Source of the DNA: Mesotaenium endlicherianum
Lineage: Eukaryota; Streptophyta; Zygnematophyceae; Zygnematales; Mesotaeniaceae
Direction: 5' to 3'
DNA: 64,000 nucleotides
NCBI GenBank assembly: GCA_009602735.1
Contig: WELA01001485.1
Coordinates: 124,001-188,000 of the forward strand
Part shown: positions 27,950 to 37,700 of the stretch, one piece after another
Layout of the letters: every line of letters starts with the position of its first letter
How positions within the stretch are numbered: position 1 is the first letter of the stretch
Notes under the pieces: model-generated
The model's input: the letters and a program-made list of their open reading frames with translations, nothing else
Databases searched by the model: none
Told to the model about the DNA's origin: nothing
Made by a program: the position numbers and the translations under genes

Positions 27950-28930
27950 TTAAAAATAGTTTGCTTTTAATTTAAGTCCTGCTGTTTCATCCAGTCCGAA
28001 TAACAGGTTCATGTTCTGCACCGCCTGCCCGCTGGCTCCTTTCAGCAGGTTATCCGATGCGGAGTGTACCGCTATCTTGTTACCTTGTTTTTCAATATGC
28101 AACAGGCATTTGTTGGTATTCACCACCTGCTTCAGATCAATCATGGTGTCGCTTACATGCGTAAAAGCGGCGTCCTTGTAAAAATTTTTGTACAGTTGTT
28201 TTATTTCTTCAATCGGAGACGCACAATCGATCACCGAAGTAACATAGATACCTCTTGTAAAGTCTCCTCTCCAGGGAACGAAGTGTACATCTGCCGCATC
28301 ATTGCCTTGCAATTGTTGCAGGCTTTGACGTATTTCTTTGATATGCTGGTGCTGCAACGTTTTGTAAGCTTGTACATTGTTCGCTCTCCAGCTGAAATGT
28401 GACGTAGTGCTCAATCCCTGTCCTGCGCCTGTTGATCCGGTGATACCGGTAGTATATACATCACGCAGTAAACCTGCTTTGGCCAACGGCAACAGACCCA
28501 ATTGAATGGTAGTAGCAAAACAACCCGGGTTGGCAATATTAGCCGCTGTTTTGATCTGCGTTTTGTTCATCTCCGGCAGTCCGTAAACAAATTGTCTGTT
28601 GCCGATCGAGGCATGCGCTGCCAGCCTGAAGTCCTGTGAAAGATCAATCACTTTTATCTTTTCAGCTACAGGATTTTGTTCCAGGAATTTCCTCGCATCG
28701 CCATGTCCCACACAAAGGAACAGCACATCGATGTCATCGCTTAGTGTGCCGGTGAATTGTAAGTCTGTTTCACCTACCAGGTCGGCATGCACTTTACTCA
28801 CAGGATTACCTGCGTTACTGGTACTGTGTATGAATGCTACCTCAACATTCGGATGGTTGATCAGCAGGCGTATCATTTCCCCGCCCGTATATCCTGCTCC
28901 TCCTACTATGCCTGCTTTGATCTTTTTCAT
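27950..28930 (-). CDS. argC: N-acyl-gamma-glutamyl-phosphate reductase
   Basis: The Rossmann start AGIVGGAGYTGGEMIRLLINHP, the catalytic cysteine in ANPGCFATTIQLGLLPL and the motif STGAGQGLS mark ArgC. HFVPWRGDFTRGIYVT lies in the C-terminal domain. It reduces the acyl-glutamyl phosphate with NADPH. It begins 3 bp after the argG stop. Confidence 0.94.
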   Translation of the reverse strand: MKKIKAGIVGGAGYTGGEMIRLLINHPNVEVAFIHSTSNAGNPVSKVHADLVGETDLQFTGTLSDDIDVLFLCVGHGDARKFLEQNPVAEKIKVIDLSQDFRLAAHASIGNRQFVYGLPEMNKTQIKTAANIANPGCFATTIQLGLLPLAKAGLLRDVYTTGITGSTGAGQGLSTTSHFSWRANNVQAYKTLQHQHIKEIRQSLQQLQGNDAADVHFVPWRGDFTRGIYVTSVIDCASPIEEIKQLYKNFYKDAAFTHVSDTMIDLKQVVNTNKCLLHIEKQGNKIAVHSASDNLLKGASGQAVQNMNLLFGLDETAGLKLKANYF

Positions 28931-28933
28931 GGT

Positions 28934-30127
28934 TTACCGGTTGCTTTCTTTTACGTTATGATAGATGGAAGTCTGGTTGCCGAAGATCTTTGAGAAACCT
29001 CTCACGTCTTCACCCGTCCAGCCATTGTTCATCTCTCCGTATTTACCAAACTTGCTGCTCATCAGGTCGTATTTCGATTCGATGCCGATGATTTGGAAAT
29101 GATACGGATGCAATTGTACAAATACATCGCCTGTAACATTGGCTTGTGAATTTTCCAGGTATGCTTCAATATCCCGCATCACCGGGTCGAGTATTTGTCC
29201 CTCATGCAGCCAGTTGCCATAAAACTGCGCCAGCTGGTCTTTCCAGCTCAGTTGCCACTTGGTTAATACATGCTTTTCCAGTGCATGATGTGCTTTCAGG
29301 ATCACCATGGGCGCGGCAGCTTCAAAACCAACGCGGCCTTTGATGCCAATAATGGTATCGCCCACATGTATATCCCTGCCCACGCCATAAGGACCGGCAA
29401 TGGTTTGCAGGTATTGAATGGCTTGAGCAGGATGATCGAATGATTGATCATTCACAGTTCTCAATTCTCCTTTTACAAAGCCCAGCTTCACTTCTTCAGA
29501 ACCGGTTTTAGTAACCTGTGTAGGCCAGGCTTCTTCAGGCAACAGGCCTTTCGACTGCAAGGTTTCCCTTCCGCCTACGCTCGTGCCCCACAACCCTTTA
29601 TTGATGGAGTAAGCTGCTTTGGTAAAATTCATTTCAACACCTTTCGATTTCAGGTATTCGATCTCTTCTTCCCTGCTCAGTCGCAGGTCTCTTATAGGCG
29701 TAATAATTTCCACACCGGGGATCATGATGTTGAAGATCATATCAAACCTTACCTGGTCGTTACCCGCACCTGTACTTCCATGAACCACTGCAACAGCGTT
29801 CAGCTTTTTGGCGTGCTCGGCAATATGCAGGGCTTGGCTCAATCGTTCGGCGCTCACACTGAGCGGGTAAGTATTGTTCTTGAGCACATTACCAAATACC
29901 AGGTATTTAATGATGCTTTCGTAATAACTGTTTACAGCATTGACTGTGGTATGTGTTTTCACACCCAGCTTGTAAGCATGCTGTTCTATATGCTGTAACT
30001 CGGCTTCGTTGAAACCGCCGGTATTCACAATTACGCTGTGTACTTCATATCCCTTCTCATCTGTCAGGTATTTTACACAATACGAAGTATCGAGGCCGCC
30101 ACTGAATCCGAGAACTACTTTTTGCAT
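28934..30127 (-). CDS. argG: Argininosuccinate synthase
   Basis: The PP-loop LGFSGGLDTSYCVKYL at the N-terminus, VVHGSTGAGNDQVRFD and ITPIRDLRLSREEEIEYLKSKGV identify ArgG. NKGLWGTSVGGRE is also typical of the Bacteroidota form. It condenses citrulline and aspartate with ATP. It follows the GNAT gene by 23 bp. Confidence 0.95.
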   Translation of the reverse strand: MQKVVLGFSGGLDTSYCVKYLTDEKGYEVHSVIVNTGGFNEAELQHIEQHAYKLGVKTHTTVNAVNSYYESIIKYLVFGNVLKNNTYPLSVSAERLSQALHIAEHAKKLNAVAVVHGSTGAGNDQVRFDMIFNIMIPGVEIITPIRDLRLSREEEIEYLKSKGVEMNFTKAAYSINKGLWGTSVGGRETLQSKGLLPEEAWPTQVTKTGSEEVKLGFVKGELRTVNDQSFDHPAQAIQYLQTIAGPYGVGRDIHVGDTIIGIKGRVGFEAAAPMVILKAHHALEKHVLTKWQLSWKDQLAQFYGNWLHEGQILDPVMRDIEAYLENSQANVTGDVFVQLHPYHFQIIGIESKYDLMSSKFGKYGEMNNGWTGEDVRGFSKIFGNQTSIYHNVKESNR

Positions 30128-30150
30128 GGTATAACTGGTTTTGAAAATAA

Positions 30151-30855
30151 TTAAAGGTGAAAGAAATAATGAAACAATGATTTGGGTTTACCCGAAGAAC
30201 CGGAGCTCTCTTTTCTCTTGAAAAAACTCAGCAACCGGCTTTGCTTGATCTTCATGAACCTTTCCCAGAGCTTGGAATGCTTATTGAATTCCTGTGTGGT
30301 CTCTTCCGGCGTATAATGATCGGCCGGATCGTATAACATGGCTGTGCACATACAATTCTTCCTGTCTTTACTCATCAGGATATCGTAGTTCACGCAGCTC
30401 TTACAGCCTGCCCAGAATTCTTCATCATCTGTCAGTTCACTGTAGGTAACGGGCTCGTAACCCAGTTCGCTGTTGATCTTCATCACAGCAAGTCCGGTGG
30501 TTAACCCAAATATTTTGGCCTTCGGGTATTTTTCCCTCGACAGGTTGAAGATGGTTCTCTTGATGAGCTTGGCTACGCCGCTTTTCCTGAATGCGGGCGC
30601 CACGATGAGGCCGCTGTTGGCAACGAACTCGTCATGCCCCCAGGCTTCTATATAGCAGAACCCCACCCAGGTGCCATCTGGCAAGAGGGCAATGACGGCT
30701 TTGCCTTCCGTCATTTTCTGCGCAACATAATCCGGACTGCGTTTGGCAATACCCGTACCACGCGCTTTTGCAGAAGCTTCCATCTCATCAGTGATGGTTT
30801 GCGCGTAGTGTGTGTCGCCACCATTGGCTACACGGACAATAATATTTTGTTCCAA
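30151..30855 (-). CDS. GNAT N-acyltransferase at head of arginine operon (candidate glutamate N-acyltransferase)
   Basis: The acetyl-CoA-binding region GLIVAPAFRKSGVAKLIKRTIF and GFCYIEAW identify a GNAT enzyme. The operon otherwise lacks ArgA or ArgJ, so this gene is the obvious source of the first step, N-acylation of glutamate; that is inferred from position. No ATG fits: the frame opens at an ATG at 30960, but the extra 35 residues look non-coding. The TTG at 30855 begins at LEQNIIVRVANGGD, where similarity to the family should begin, giving 234 residues. A conserved Cys-rich tail (GCKSCVNYDI ... KNCMCTAML) may bind metal. Confidence 0.8.
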   Translation of the reverse strand: MEQNIIVRVANGGDTHYAQTITDEMEASAKARGTGIAKRSPDYVAQKMTEGKAVIALLPDGTWVGFCYIEAWGHDEFVANSGLIVAPAFRKSGVAKLIKRTIFNLSREKYPKAKIFGLTTGLAVMKINSELGYEPVTYSELTDDEEFWAGCKSCVNYDILMSKDRKNCMCTAMLYDPADHYTPEETTQEFNKHSKLWERFMKIKQSRLLSFFKRKESSGSSGKPKSLFHYFFHL

Positions 30856-30901
30856 CTTGCGAAAATTAATAACGTGAAAAAGAAACGCTGCTCTTGTCGA
30901 A

Positions 30902-31020
30902 GAATTCCGGGGGATTTTCCACTGATAGGGGCAAGTGCCAGTTGCTCGTCCTATCAGCAACCACGTCGGGGGAAGGAAATAAAAGCGGCTTCCACTGAAC
31001 CCACCCTTAACGGGGAATTC
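30902..31020 (-). promoter_or_regulatory. Candidate structured leader of the arginine operon
   Basis: On the minus strand, GTTGCT (30961-30956) can pair with AGCAAC (30946-30941), and the loop between them contains GATAGG, which can pair with CCTATC (30927-30922). Together these give an H-type pseudoknot; alternatively the 8-bp arms CTGATAGG/CCTATCAG form a competing hairpin. Flanking GAATTCC/GGAATTC could close the region, but GAATTC is itself a palindrome, so that part is weak. The element lies about 45 nt before the TTG start. Function is unproven. Confidence 0.35.
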
Positions 31021-31180
31021 AATGAAACTAAATTAATATGTGTAATTGCCTGCTTCACTTTGCAATATCTTTTCAGTGATTTGAAGGTGTAAAATTAGTA
31101 TAGTTTACAATAAATACCCTCAATTTTTTATGAAAATTTGGTTAAGCTCGGTCATTCGAGGCACTTACGGCTGTTAGCAT

Positions 31181-31212
31181 AAAAAAGGCCACCCCGTCTT
31201 TCAGGGATGGCC
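31181..31212 (-). terminator. Rho-independent terminator of the receptor gene
   Basis: On the minus strand GGCCATCCC and GGGGTGGCC (one G-T pair) form a 9-bp stem with an 8-nt loop followed by six T. It lies 28 bp past the stop of the outer-membrane receptor and insulates it from the arginine operon. Confidence 0.85.
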
Positions 31213-31240
31213 ACCATTTATACCAAGCAATAACAAACTA

Positions 31241-34141
31241 TTATTCCATGCCTCCGGGTTTTCCGCCACCGCCTCCCATCCGCATCATATCACCCATGCC
31301 CATTCTTCCACTTTTAAACATCTGCCGCATTGGATTGTTGTCGTTTCCACGCTGCATGTTGTTAGCGCCAAACCGTCGAAGATTATAGGTAAAGCTGATC
31401 ATGAAATACCTTGTGAGCACTTTATTCTGTATATCCTGCCAGCCGGTAGCAGTTACCTGGCGGGTGAGCGACACGTTCTGGTTCAACAGATCGAATACAT
31501 AAAATTTGAGTTCGCCGGCTTTGTTTTTAAATAGCTGTTTTGACAGGCTGGCATTCCATAATGGTATCGCCGTATTGTACCCGGCGCTCCGGCCACTGCT
31601 GTAGGTATAGCCAAAATCGGTAGACAGCATCCAGCCGCTTTTGGTGTAGTAAGTAGCTTCCGTAGAAGCGTCCTGGGTAAACGTATTGTTGTTCTGTTCG
31701 GGTTTGAGCGTATACCTCGCCATCACATAAGTGGGGGTATAGAAAAAGTTCATGTCGAAATTATCCTTCAAATTGGTTGTCCATGCAATGGTTCCGCCTA
31801 ATGAATGATTGCGGGTATAGTTGCTCAGCCCGTTGATCAACGCCTGGCTCTGGTTGGTTGACAGGTTGGCCCTCAGGTTCATATTACTCTTGGGCGATTT
31901 GATCTGGAAACCATAATTAAAGAAAGCATTCACATTGTAAGTGCCTCCCAGGTTCACCGGCTTCACCATCTGACCTCCGTTGGCGAGCAGTGTAGTAGCG
32001 TTCTGGATATCGTTTTGTACCACGCTGGCATTCACTGTTGCAAAAATGATCTTGCCCGTATTGGCTTCATAAGAATGATACAGTACGCGGAAACTGTGCG
32101 TGAATTGTTGTTTCAGATCGGGGTTACCCACTTTGATGTTGAGCGGATTACTGTTATCCACCACCGGTTGCAACTGGTCGATACTTGGCTGGCCCGTTCT
32201 TCCGTAATAAAAGAACCGCAGGTTACGTGTTTTGCTGAATGCATAACTGAAATTGGCCGTTGGTGAAAGGTTTACATAATGCTGTGTCAGCGTACTGTCT
32301 TTCGTGAGGTTGTGACTGCTTCGGTCTCCCAACTGCAATCCCGATCCCACGCTGAAATTCATTTTAGTATTCTGTACGCGATAGTTCAGCGAAAAGCGGT
32401 TGGCCTGGTACGTGTTTTCAAAAATATTACTCAGGTTCATTACCGGTATATCATAATTACCGGTTGCCATGTCAAAATTATAAGTGTGTTTACCCGAAGT
32501 ATTCCGGTTGCCGGAATAATTATAGTTCAGCTCGATCAACTGGTTCTTGCCCACCGGTTCTGTATAAGAAAAAGTAGTGCTGATGCTTTTGGTTTCCGGG
32601 TTACTGTTGTATACCTGGTTGATGGTATCGATACGCTCTGGCCTGGTGGCCGTAGCGAATGTGTGCGTAATGGAATTATTGGCGCCCGAACCATCGTTGG
32701 TATTCTGCCCCAGGTTCAGGTTCACAGAGAAAGTACGCCCCTTCCTGGAAAACCGGTGACGAAAAGTAGCATCGATGCTGGCATTGTACCCGGAGTTAGC
32801 GCGGGTAGCGTTGGCAGTTGAATTGCTGATATCGATCAGGCTTCCACCCTTACCCATTCCCTGTGATGTATTGGTTTGATTGGAAGTTGAGCTCGTATTC
32901 TGGAAACTGATATTGGGTCTCACTATGAGCACATTGCTCGAATCGAACTGGTGTTCGATATTCAGATCGATTCGGTGATTCTGGTTATGTGTCACGGATG
33001 ATTGGGAAGACCTGGTAAAAATGGATGAGTCGGGCGTCTGCGTCAGTGTCTGGGCATAACTGTTCTGTTCACGGTATGTGCGTTGGTCATTATAAAAATA
33101 ACTGCCGGATAGCTGTGTTTTGGCGCCCCAGTTATCGCGGAAGTTAACACCTCCTGCCCAGGTATTGACAAGGCCTCCGCCACCACTTGTTCCCAACAAA
33201 GAACCTCCCCCGCTAAATCCGCCGCCGCGGTTTCCACCACCGGCGCCGCCAAAACCTCCACCACCAAGTGAACCAAGGATATCCTTTACAGAAAAATTCT
33301 GCTTATTCACGTTATTACCCTGCCCCAACAATGTGATCTGCTGGTTTCCATTCATTCTGCTCAGGTTAAAACTATTATCATACAATCCTTCTTCTTCATT
33401 CGCGCCAAAGCCCAGCGAAGCTTTTCCAAAATAGCCCTTGCGTTTGTCTTTGCGTGTGGTGATATTAATCGTCTTGATGCGGTTACCATCATCGAACCCG
33501 GTAAAAGCGCTCTGGTCGCTCAATGCATCAAACACCTGTATCTTATCGATGATATCGGGAGGCAGGTTCTTGGTGGCCATCTTGGGATCATCACCAAAAA
33601 ACTTTTTACCGTCTACCAGCACCCGCTGCACCTGTTCGCCCTGTGCCTTCACATTGCCGTCTTTGTCCACTTCCATACCCGGAATTTTTTTAAGCAGGTC
33701 TTCCACAACCGCATTGGGCTTGGTCTTGAATGCAGAAGCGCTGACTTCAATCGTATCCTTTTTCATTTGTATGGGCGACTGCATAACCGTTACCATTCCC
33801 AGGTCGTTATCGGCCTGCTTCATGTAAACGGTACCCATACCTATTGTTGCATTCGTTTTTGAAAATTGAAAACGGCGCGTAAACGTTTCATAACCCTGGA
33901 AACTGATCCGTACCATCATATCGCCGAAAGGAATGCCGCTCACGGAAAAGCTTCCGTCCGCTTTGGCCAGGCCATAGGCTTCAATGGTAGAATCCTGCGC
34001 ATTTAACACAGTTACCGATGCATCTTTCATGGATTGCTTCGCAACTGAATCCACCAGTTTTCCGTTGATGGAAGCCGTGGCCTGCGACATGGCTTCCACA
34101 GAAAAAAACAACATTGCGATCGCTAATAAAACTCTGCTCAT
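31241..34141 (-). CDS. Outer-membrane beta-barrel (TonB-dependent receptor-like) protein
   Basis: A signal peptide (SRVLLAIAMLFFSVEAMSQA) precedes a carboxypeptidase-regulatory-like domain (INGKLVDSVAKQSMKDASVTVLNAQ), a plug-like segment (VVEDLLKKIPGMEVDKDGNVKAQGEQV, VLVDGKKFFGDDPKMATKNLP) and a C-terminal beta-barrel of the Bacteroidota OMP_b-brl type. Two glycine-rich tracts stand out, one after the plug near residues 290-330 and one at the extreme C-terminus. No SusD partner is adjacent, so the ligand is unknown. An in-frame ATG at 34156 sits only 4 nt from the -7 element, so I favour 34141. Confidence 0.88.
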   Translation of the reverse strand: MSRVLLAIAMLFFSVEAMSQATASINGKLVDSVAKQSMKDASVTVLNAQDSTIEAYGLAKADGSFSVSGIPFGDMMVRISFQGYETFTRRFQFSKTNATIGMGTVYMKQADNDLGMVTVMQSPIQMKKDTIEVSASAFKTKPNAVVEDLLKKIPGMEVDKDGNVKAQGEQVQRVLVDGKKFFGDDPKMATKNLPPDIIDKIQVFDALSDQSAFTGFDDGNRIKTINITTRKDKRKGYFGKASLGFGANEEEGLYDNSFNLSRMNGNQQITLLGQGNNVNKQNFSVKDILGSLGGGGFGGAGGGNRGGGFSGGGSLLGTSGGGGLVNTWAGGVNFRDNWGAKTQLSGSYFYNDQRTYREQNSYAQTLTQTPDSSIFTRSSQSSVTHNQNHRIDLNIEHQFDSSNVLIVRPNISFQNTSSTSNQTNTSQGMGKGGSLIDISNSTANATRANSGYNASIDATFRHRFSRKGRTFSVNLNLGQNTNDGSGANNSITHTFATATRPERIDTINQVYNSNPETKSISTTFSYTEPVGKNQLIELNYNYSGNRNTSGKHTYNFDMATGNYDIPVMNLSNIFENTYQANRFSLNYRVQNTKMNFSVGSGLQLGDRSSHNLTKDSTLTQHYVNLSPTANFSYAFSKTRNLRFFYYGRTGQPSIDQLQPVVDNSNPLNIKVGNPDLKQQFTHSFRVLYHSYEANTGKIIFATVNASVVQNDIQNATTLLANGGQMVKPVNLGGTYNVNAFFNYGFQIKSPKSNMNLRANLSTNQSQALINGLSNYTRNHSLGGTIAWTTNLKDNFDMNFFYTPTYVMARYTLKPEQNNNTFTQDASTEATYYTKSGWMLSTDFGYTYSSGRSAGYNTAIPLWNASLSKQLFKNKAGELKFYVFDLLNQNVSLTRQVTATGWQDIQNKVLTRYFMISFTYNLRRFGANNMQRGNDNNPMRQMFKSGRMGMGDMMRMGGGGGKPGGME

Positions 34142-34160
34142 AAGCTGCTGAATCATTGAT

Positions 34161-34168
34161 CAAATATA
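34161..34168 (-). promoter_or_regulatory. Receptor gene -7 promoter element
   Basis: The minus strand reads TATATTTG, an exact TAnnTTTG match. It places the transcription start near 34156, that is, at or just before the first possible ATG. Confidence 0.5.
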
Positions 34169-34328
34169 TTTTCCTTTACCAGGCAGCAGGGGTTTAGTCG
34201 ATACAGATGGAAAACTACTGCTATAGCTGGACAAGCGCCTGAAATAATCGGTGAAACACCGGGCAAAAAAGGGCAGTATTGATTTACTTATAATTTGTTA
34301 AGAAAAAAAATATATGCAAATGGTGCAG

Positions 34329-34336
34329 TAATTTTG
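34329..34336 (+). promoter_or_regulatory. YHS lipoprotein -7 promoter element
   Basis: TAATTTTG matches TAnnTTTG exactly, 43 nt before the ATG at 34380. The nearest TTTG upstream (34294-34297) is too far for a standard -33 element. Confidence 0.4.
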
Positions 34337-34379
34337 ATGTTCTGTCAACTGCATTACCCAACACCAATACCATTTAAAG

Positions 34380-34715
34380 ATGAGAAAATCTTTGCACGCT
34401 TATCCTTTTTTTGCGACTAGCCTGATTTTGCTGGCCGCATGTCTTTTTACGAGTTCTTGCGCCAACAATTCACAGGCAGAAGCTAAAAAGAAAGACTCTT
34501 CCGGCACTCACCCAGATCCGATGAGCCTTGAATTAAGATTTACTGCCGATATGCTCGACAACAAAAAAGACCCGTCCTGCGGTATGCCTGTAACAGCCGG
34601 CATGTCAGATACTGTGCACTATCATGGCAAAGTGATCGGCTTTTGTTCGAAAGAATGCAAGGCTGAATTCCAGAAAAGCCCCGATAAATACATAGTGGCT
34701 TCGGAAATGAAATAG
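34380..34715 (+). CDS. YHS-domain lipoprotein
   Basis: The 111-residue protein has a lipoprotein signal peptide ending in FTSSCANNSQ and a C-terminal YHS domain: DPSCGMPVTAGMSDTVHYHGKVIGFCSKECKAEFQKSPDKY. The invariant cysteines of this treble-clef domain (CGMP, FCSKEC) are all present. YHS domains bind copper or other soft metals and are often fused to or located next to metal pumps. None is nearby here, so a periplasmic metal-binding role is inferred only. Confidence 0.85.
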   Translation: MRKSLHAYPFFATSLILLAACLFTSSCANNSQAEAKKKDSSGTHPDPMSLELRFTADMLDNKKDPSCGMPVTAGMSDTVHYHGKVIGFCSKECKAEFQKSPDKYIVASEMK

Positions 34716-34738
34716 TTATTCCGCAATAATTTACCTGA

Positions 34739-34769
34739 ATGCCATACGATGATATCGTGTGGCATTTTT
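34739..34769 (+). terminator. Rho-independent terminator after the YHS gene
   Basis: ATGCCATACGAT and ATCGTGTGGCAT form a 12-bp stem with one T-G pair and a 3-nt loop, followed by five T. It lies 24 bp past the stop. The opposite strand lacks a T tract, so it does not obviously terminate the convergent helicase gene. Confidence 0.85.
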
Positions 34770-34772
34770 AAT

Positions 34773-37700
34773 TTAACTGAATAAGTATTCCACGTCTTCT
34801 TTGGTAAGACTCTTCACAAAGCCCTCATCGTCTGTAATGAGTTCGCGGGCAAGGCTTCGTTTCCGCTCCTGTAGTTTGAGTATTTTGTCTTCCACCGTAT
34901 CGGTGCATATCATCCTGTAAGCGAAAATATTTTTCGTTTGACCAATGCGGTGTGTACGATCTATCGCTTGTTGCTCCACAGCCGGATTCCACCAGGGGTC
35001 AACAATGTAAACATAATCTGCCGCAGTGAGGTTCAGACCTACACCTCCCGCTTTCAGCGAGATCAGGAAAACACGGCAGTTCTCATCATTCTGGAATCGC
35101 TGGATGGCTTTTTCGCGTTCGGCTACTGTACTGCTTCCGTCGAAATATTCGTAATCAACGCCCAGCTCTTCCAGCTTTTGTTTGATCAGTGCCAGCATGC
35201 CCAAAAACTGCGAGAATACCAGCGCTTTGTGGTTACTGATGTTTTCAGTGATCTCCCGGCCAATCTCTTCGAGTTTTACCGAAACATTGGGGTATCGTTC
35301 TTCTTCTTTCATGATGGCCGGACTATCACAGATCTGCCTGAGCCTCATCAATCCCTGCAAAATGGTGAGCTGCGATTTTTGTATGCCCTGGTTTTCCACC
35401 ACACCCAATATCTTATCGCGATAATCGTTCCGGTAAGCATCGTAGATCCTTCGCTGCTCTTCTCCCATTTCACAGAACAGTACCATTTCCTGCTTTTCGG
35501 GCAGGTCTTTGGCCACCTGTTCTTTTGTACGGCGCAGGATGAATGGATACAGTAGTTTGCGCAAATGCTCTTTCTGTTCTTTTTCTCCGAACTTGTCAAT
35601 CGGGATGGAGAACTCCTGCTTGAAAAATTCTACACTACCCAGCATGCCCGGGTTGAGGAAATTCATCTGGGCATAAATATCGAATGTATTGTTTTGCAAG
35701 GGCGTACCACTCAGGCAAAGCCGGTTCCTGGCTTTCAGCAGGCCCGCAGCCTTGGTTACCTTACTGCCGGGGTTTTTGATAGCCTGGCTCTCATCGAGTA
35801 TCACGTAATCGAACGGAACTTCCACAAATTGCTTGATATCACTTCGTAAAGTACCGTAGGTAGTGATCAGCACATCCACGCCGTTCATCATCAACTTCTC
35901 TTTGGACCTCCCACCACCGTGATGGATGTTGTAACTAAGACTGGGCGTGAACTTGGTGATCTCGTTTTGCCAGTTGTACATAAGTGTAGTCGGACAAACT
36001 ACCAGCGCCTTGATGTGTTCATTTTCTTCTTTGAGATGATGCAGGAAACTCAATGCCTGTATGGTTTTACCCAAACCCATATCGTCTGCCAGTATACCAC
36101 CCCATTGTACTTCGCGCAGGTAGTTGAGCCATTGGAAACCGCTTTCCTGGTAAGGGCGTAAAATGGATTTCAGGTGTGCAGGGGCTGGTATCTCTTTGAT
36201 GGAATGATTGTCTTTGATCCGTTCATATTTCTCTTCCAGTTGAAAAGAGAGTTCCTCTTCGTCACGCTCCAGGTATAATTCTTCTATTACGCTGAAATGG
36301 TATTTACTCAGCTTCATAGTTCCTGTCTTTCCTTCACCTACACGGAACAGCAACGAATATTTTTTGATCCATTCTTCCGGAAGGATGCCCAGCGTGCCAT
36401 CATCCAGTTGCACAAACTGCTGTTTGTTGGCCAGGGCCTTTTTCACGTCGTCTACCGTTACCTTCTGCTCTCCGAACTGTATCTGCACTTTGGCATCAAA
36501 CCAGTCGGTGTTGCTGCTGATGAATATTTTGGTAGATGGCTTGGCGGTATTGAAACGAAATTTCTTCAAGGCCTCAAAACCGTATACCGGGATATTCATT
36601 TCATTGGCCGCATCCACAAACAGGAAGAACCAATTGTTCTTGAGTACTTCGGAACCTTTCAGCGCCAGCACATCTCCCTCAACCGGTTTTACAAAATGAG
36701 AATGCAGCGATTCCACTTTCTGCACAAATTCCCTTTCAGCATCCAGGTTGCGCTGTATCACAAGCAGTTTATCTGCTACCGGCAGAATGATCTTTTCTTT
36801 ATCGGTACTGCGTACATCATATCCCTTATATGTAAACACCGGTTGAAACAAAAGATAATCCCCCTTCTCTTTCAGCACCACTTTCACATCCGGCTTAATA
36901 TCCTTGACTTCTTCTTTTTGTACATTACTAAAATGCACATTGTATTCTTTCGAAAGCGGCAGCACGAATTGCTGTAACTGCACGGCCCAGTCTTCTGCGG
37001 CAATGGTCATCTTGCCTGAAGGCAGAAATTTTTCCAGCACAATGATGTCTTCCGTGCGATTCCAGGTGAAAAACTGGTTGTGGTATTGAAAAAGCAATGC
37101 AGATCCGCATTCATTTTCGGCGATATTGAGGTTAGCCAGCGGCAGCTTTATCCTGCAATCGATCACATACTGGTGATTGCTGTAGTTTACTTCGAACTCC
37201 GGACTGATAAACGGCAACGTCAACTCAGCCTGCTGCATATTAGCCGTTGTAAAGGTTTTCCCGGATGACAGGTAGAATACAAAAGCGTTACCCGTCAGAT
37301 CGGTAAACAGCTTTTTTATTTTGGGATGGAGGTATTCATTGATGAGGTGACGGGTCTCTTCCGGTAACTCATCGTCGTGTTGCTGTATGATGTTTTCCCA
37401 AATGCCACTGAATGGTGAATTCCGGTTAAGGTACCGGTTGATCTCTCCCGGCAATAATTTACGCAGCTGTTGCAGCAGTATTTTGTCTTCTTCATTAAAT
37501 ACTTCCGTGTTGATGTATTTGCCCAGGTCGAGTTTTACTGCCTTGCCTGTATAGCCCGTTCCAGCCTCATCTGCTTCGCCCTGTACCGCATCCAGTTGAA
37601 GATAGGGGTACTGGTGTTCGTTGGAATTGATTACAATCCCCAGTTTCAGCAATTGCTTTTCTGTCTCTTCTTCGTCTTCTGCAATATCTGGTACTGTTTC

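Noticed and set aside
30902-31020. The 7-bp GAATTCC/GGAATTC arms as a closing stem of the leader RNA
   Set aside because: GAATTC is self-complementary, so any two copies give an inverted repeat. I kept only the inner pseudoknot as evidence.
31241-34141. Receptor plus partner as a glycan utilisation locus
   Set aside because: There is no SusD gene, sulfatase or glycoside hydrolase next to it; the neighbours are a terminator and the arginine operon.
34739-34769. The YHS terminator acting for both convergent genes
   Set aside because: Only the plus strand has a T tract after the stem, so a bidirectional role is not supported.
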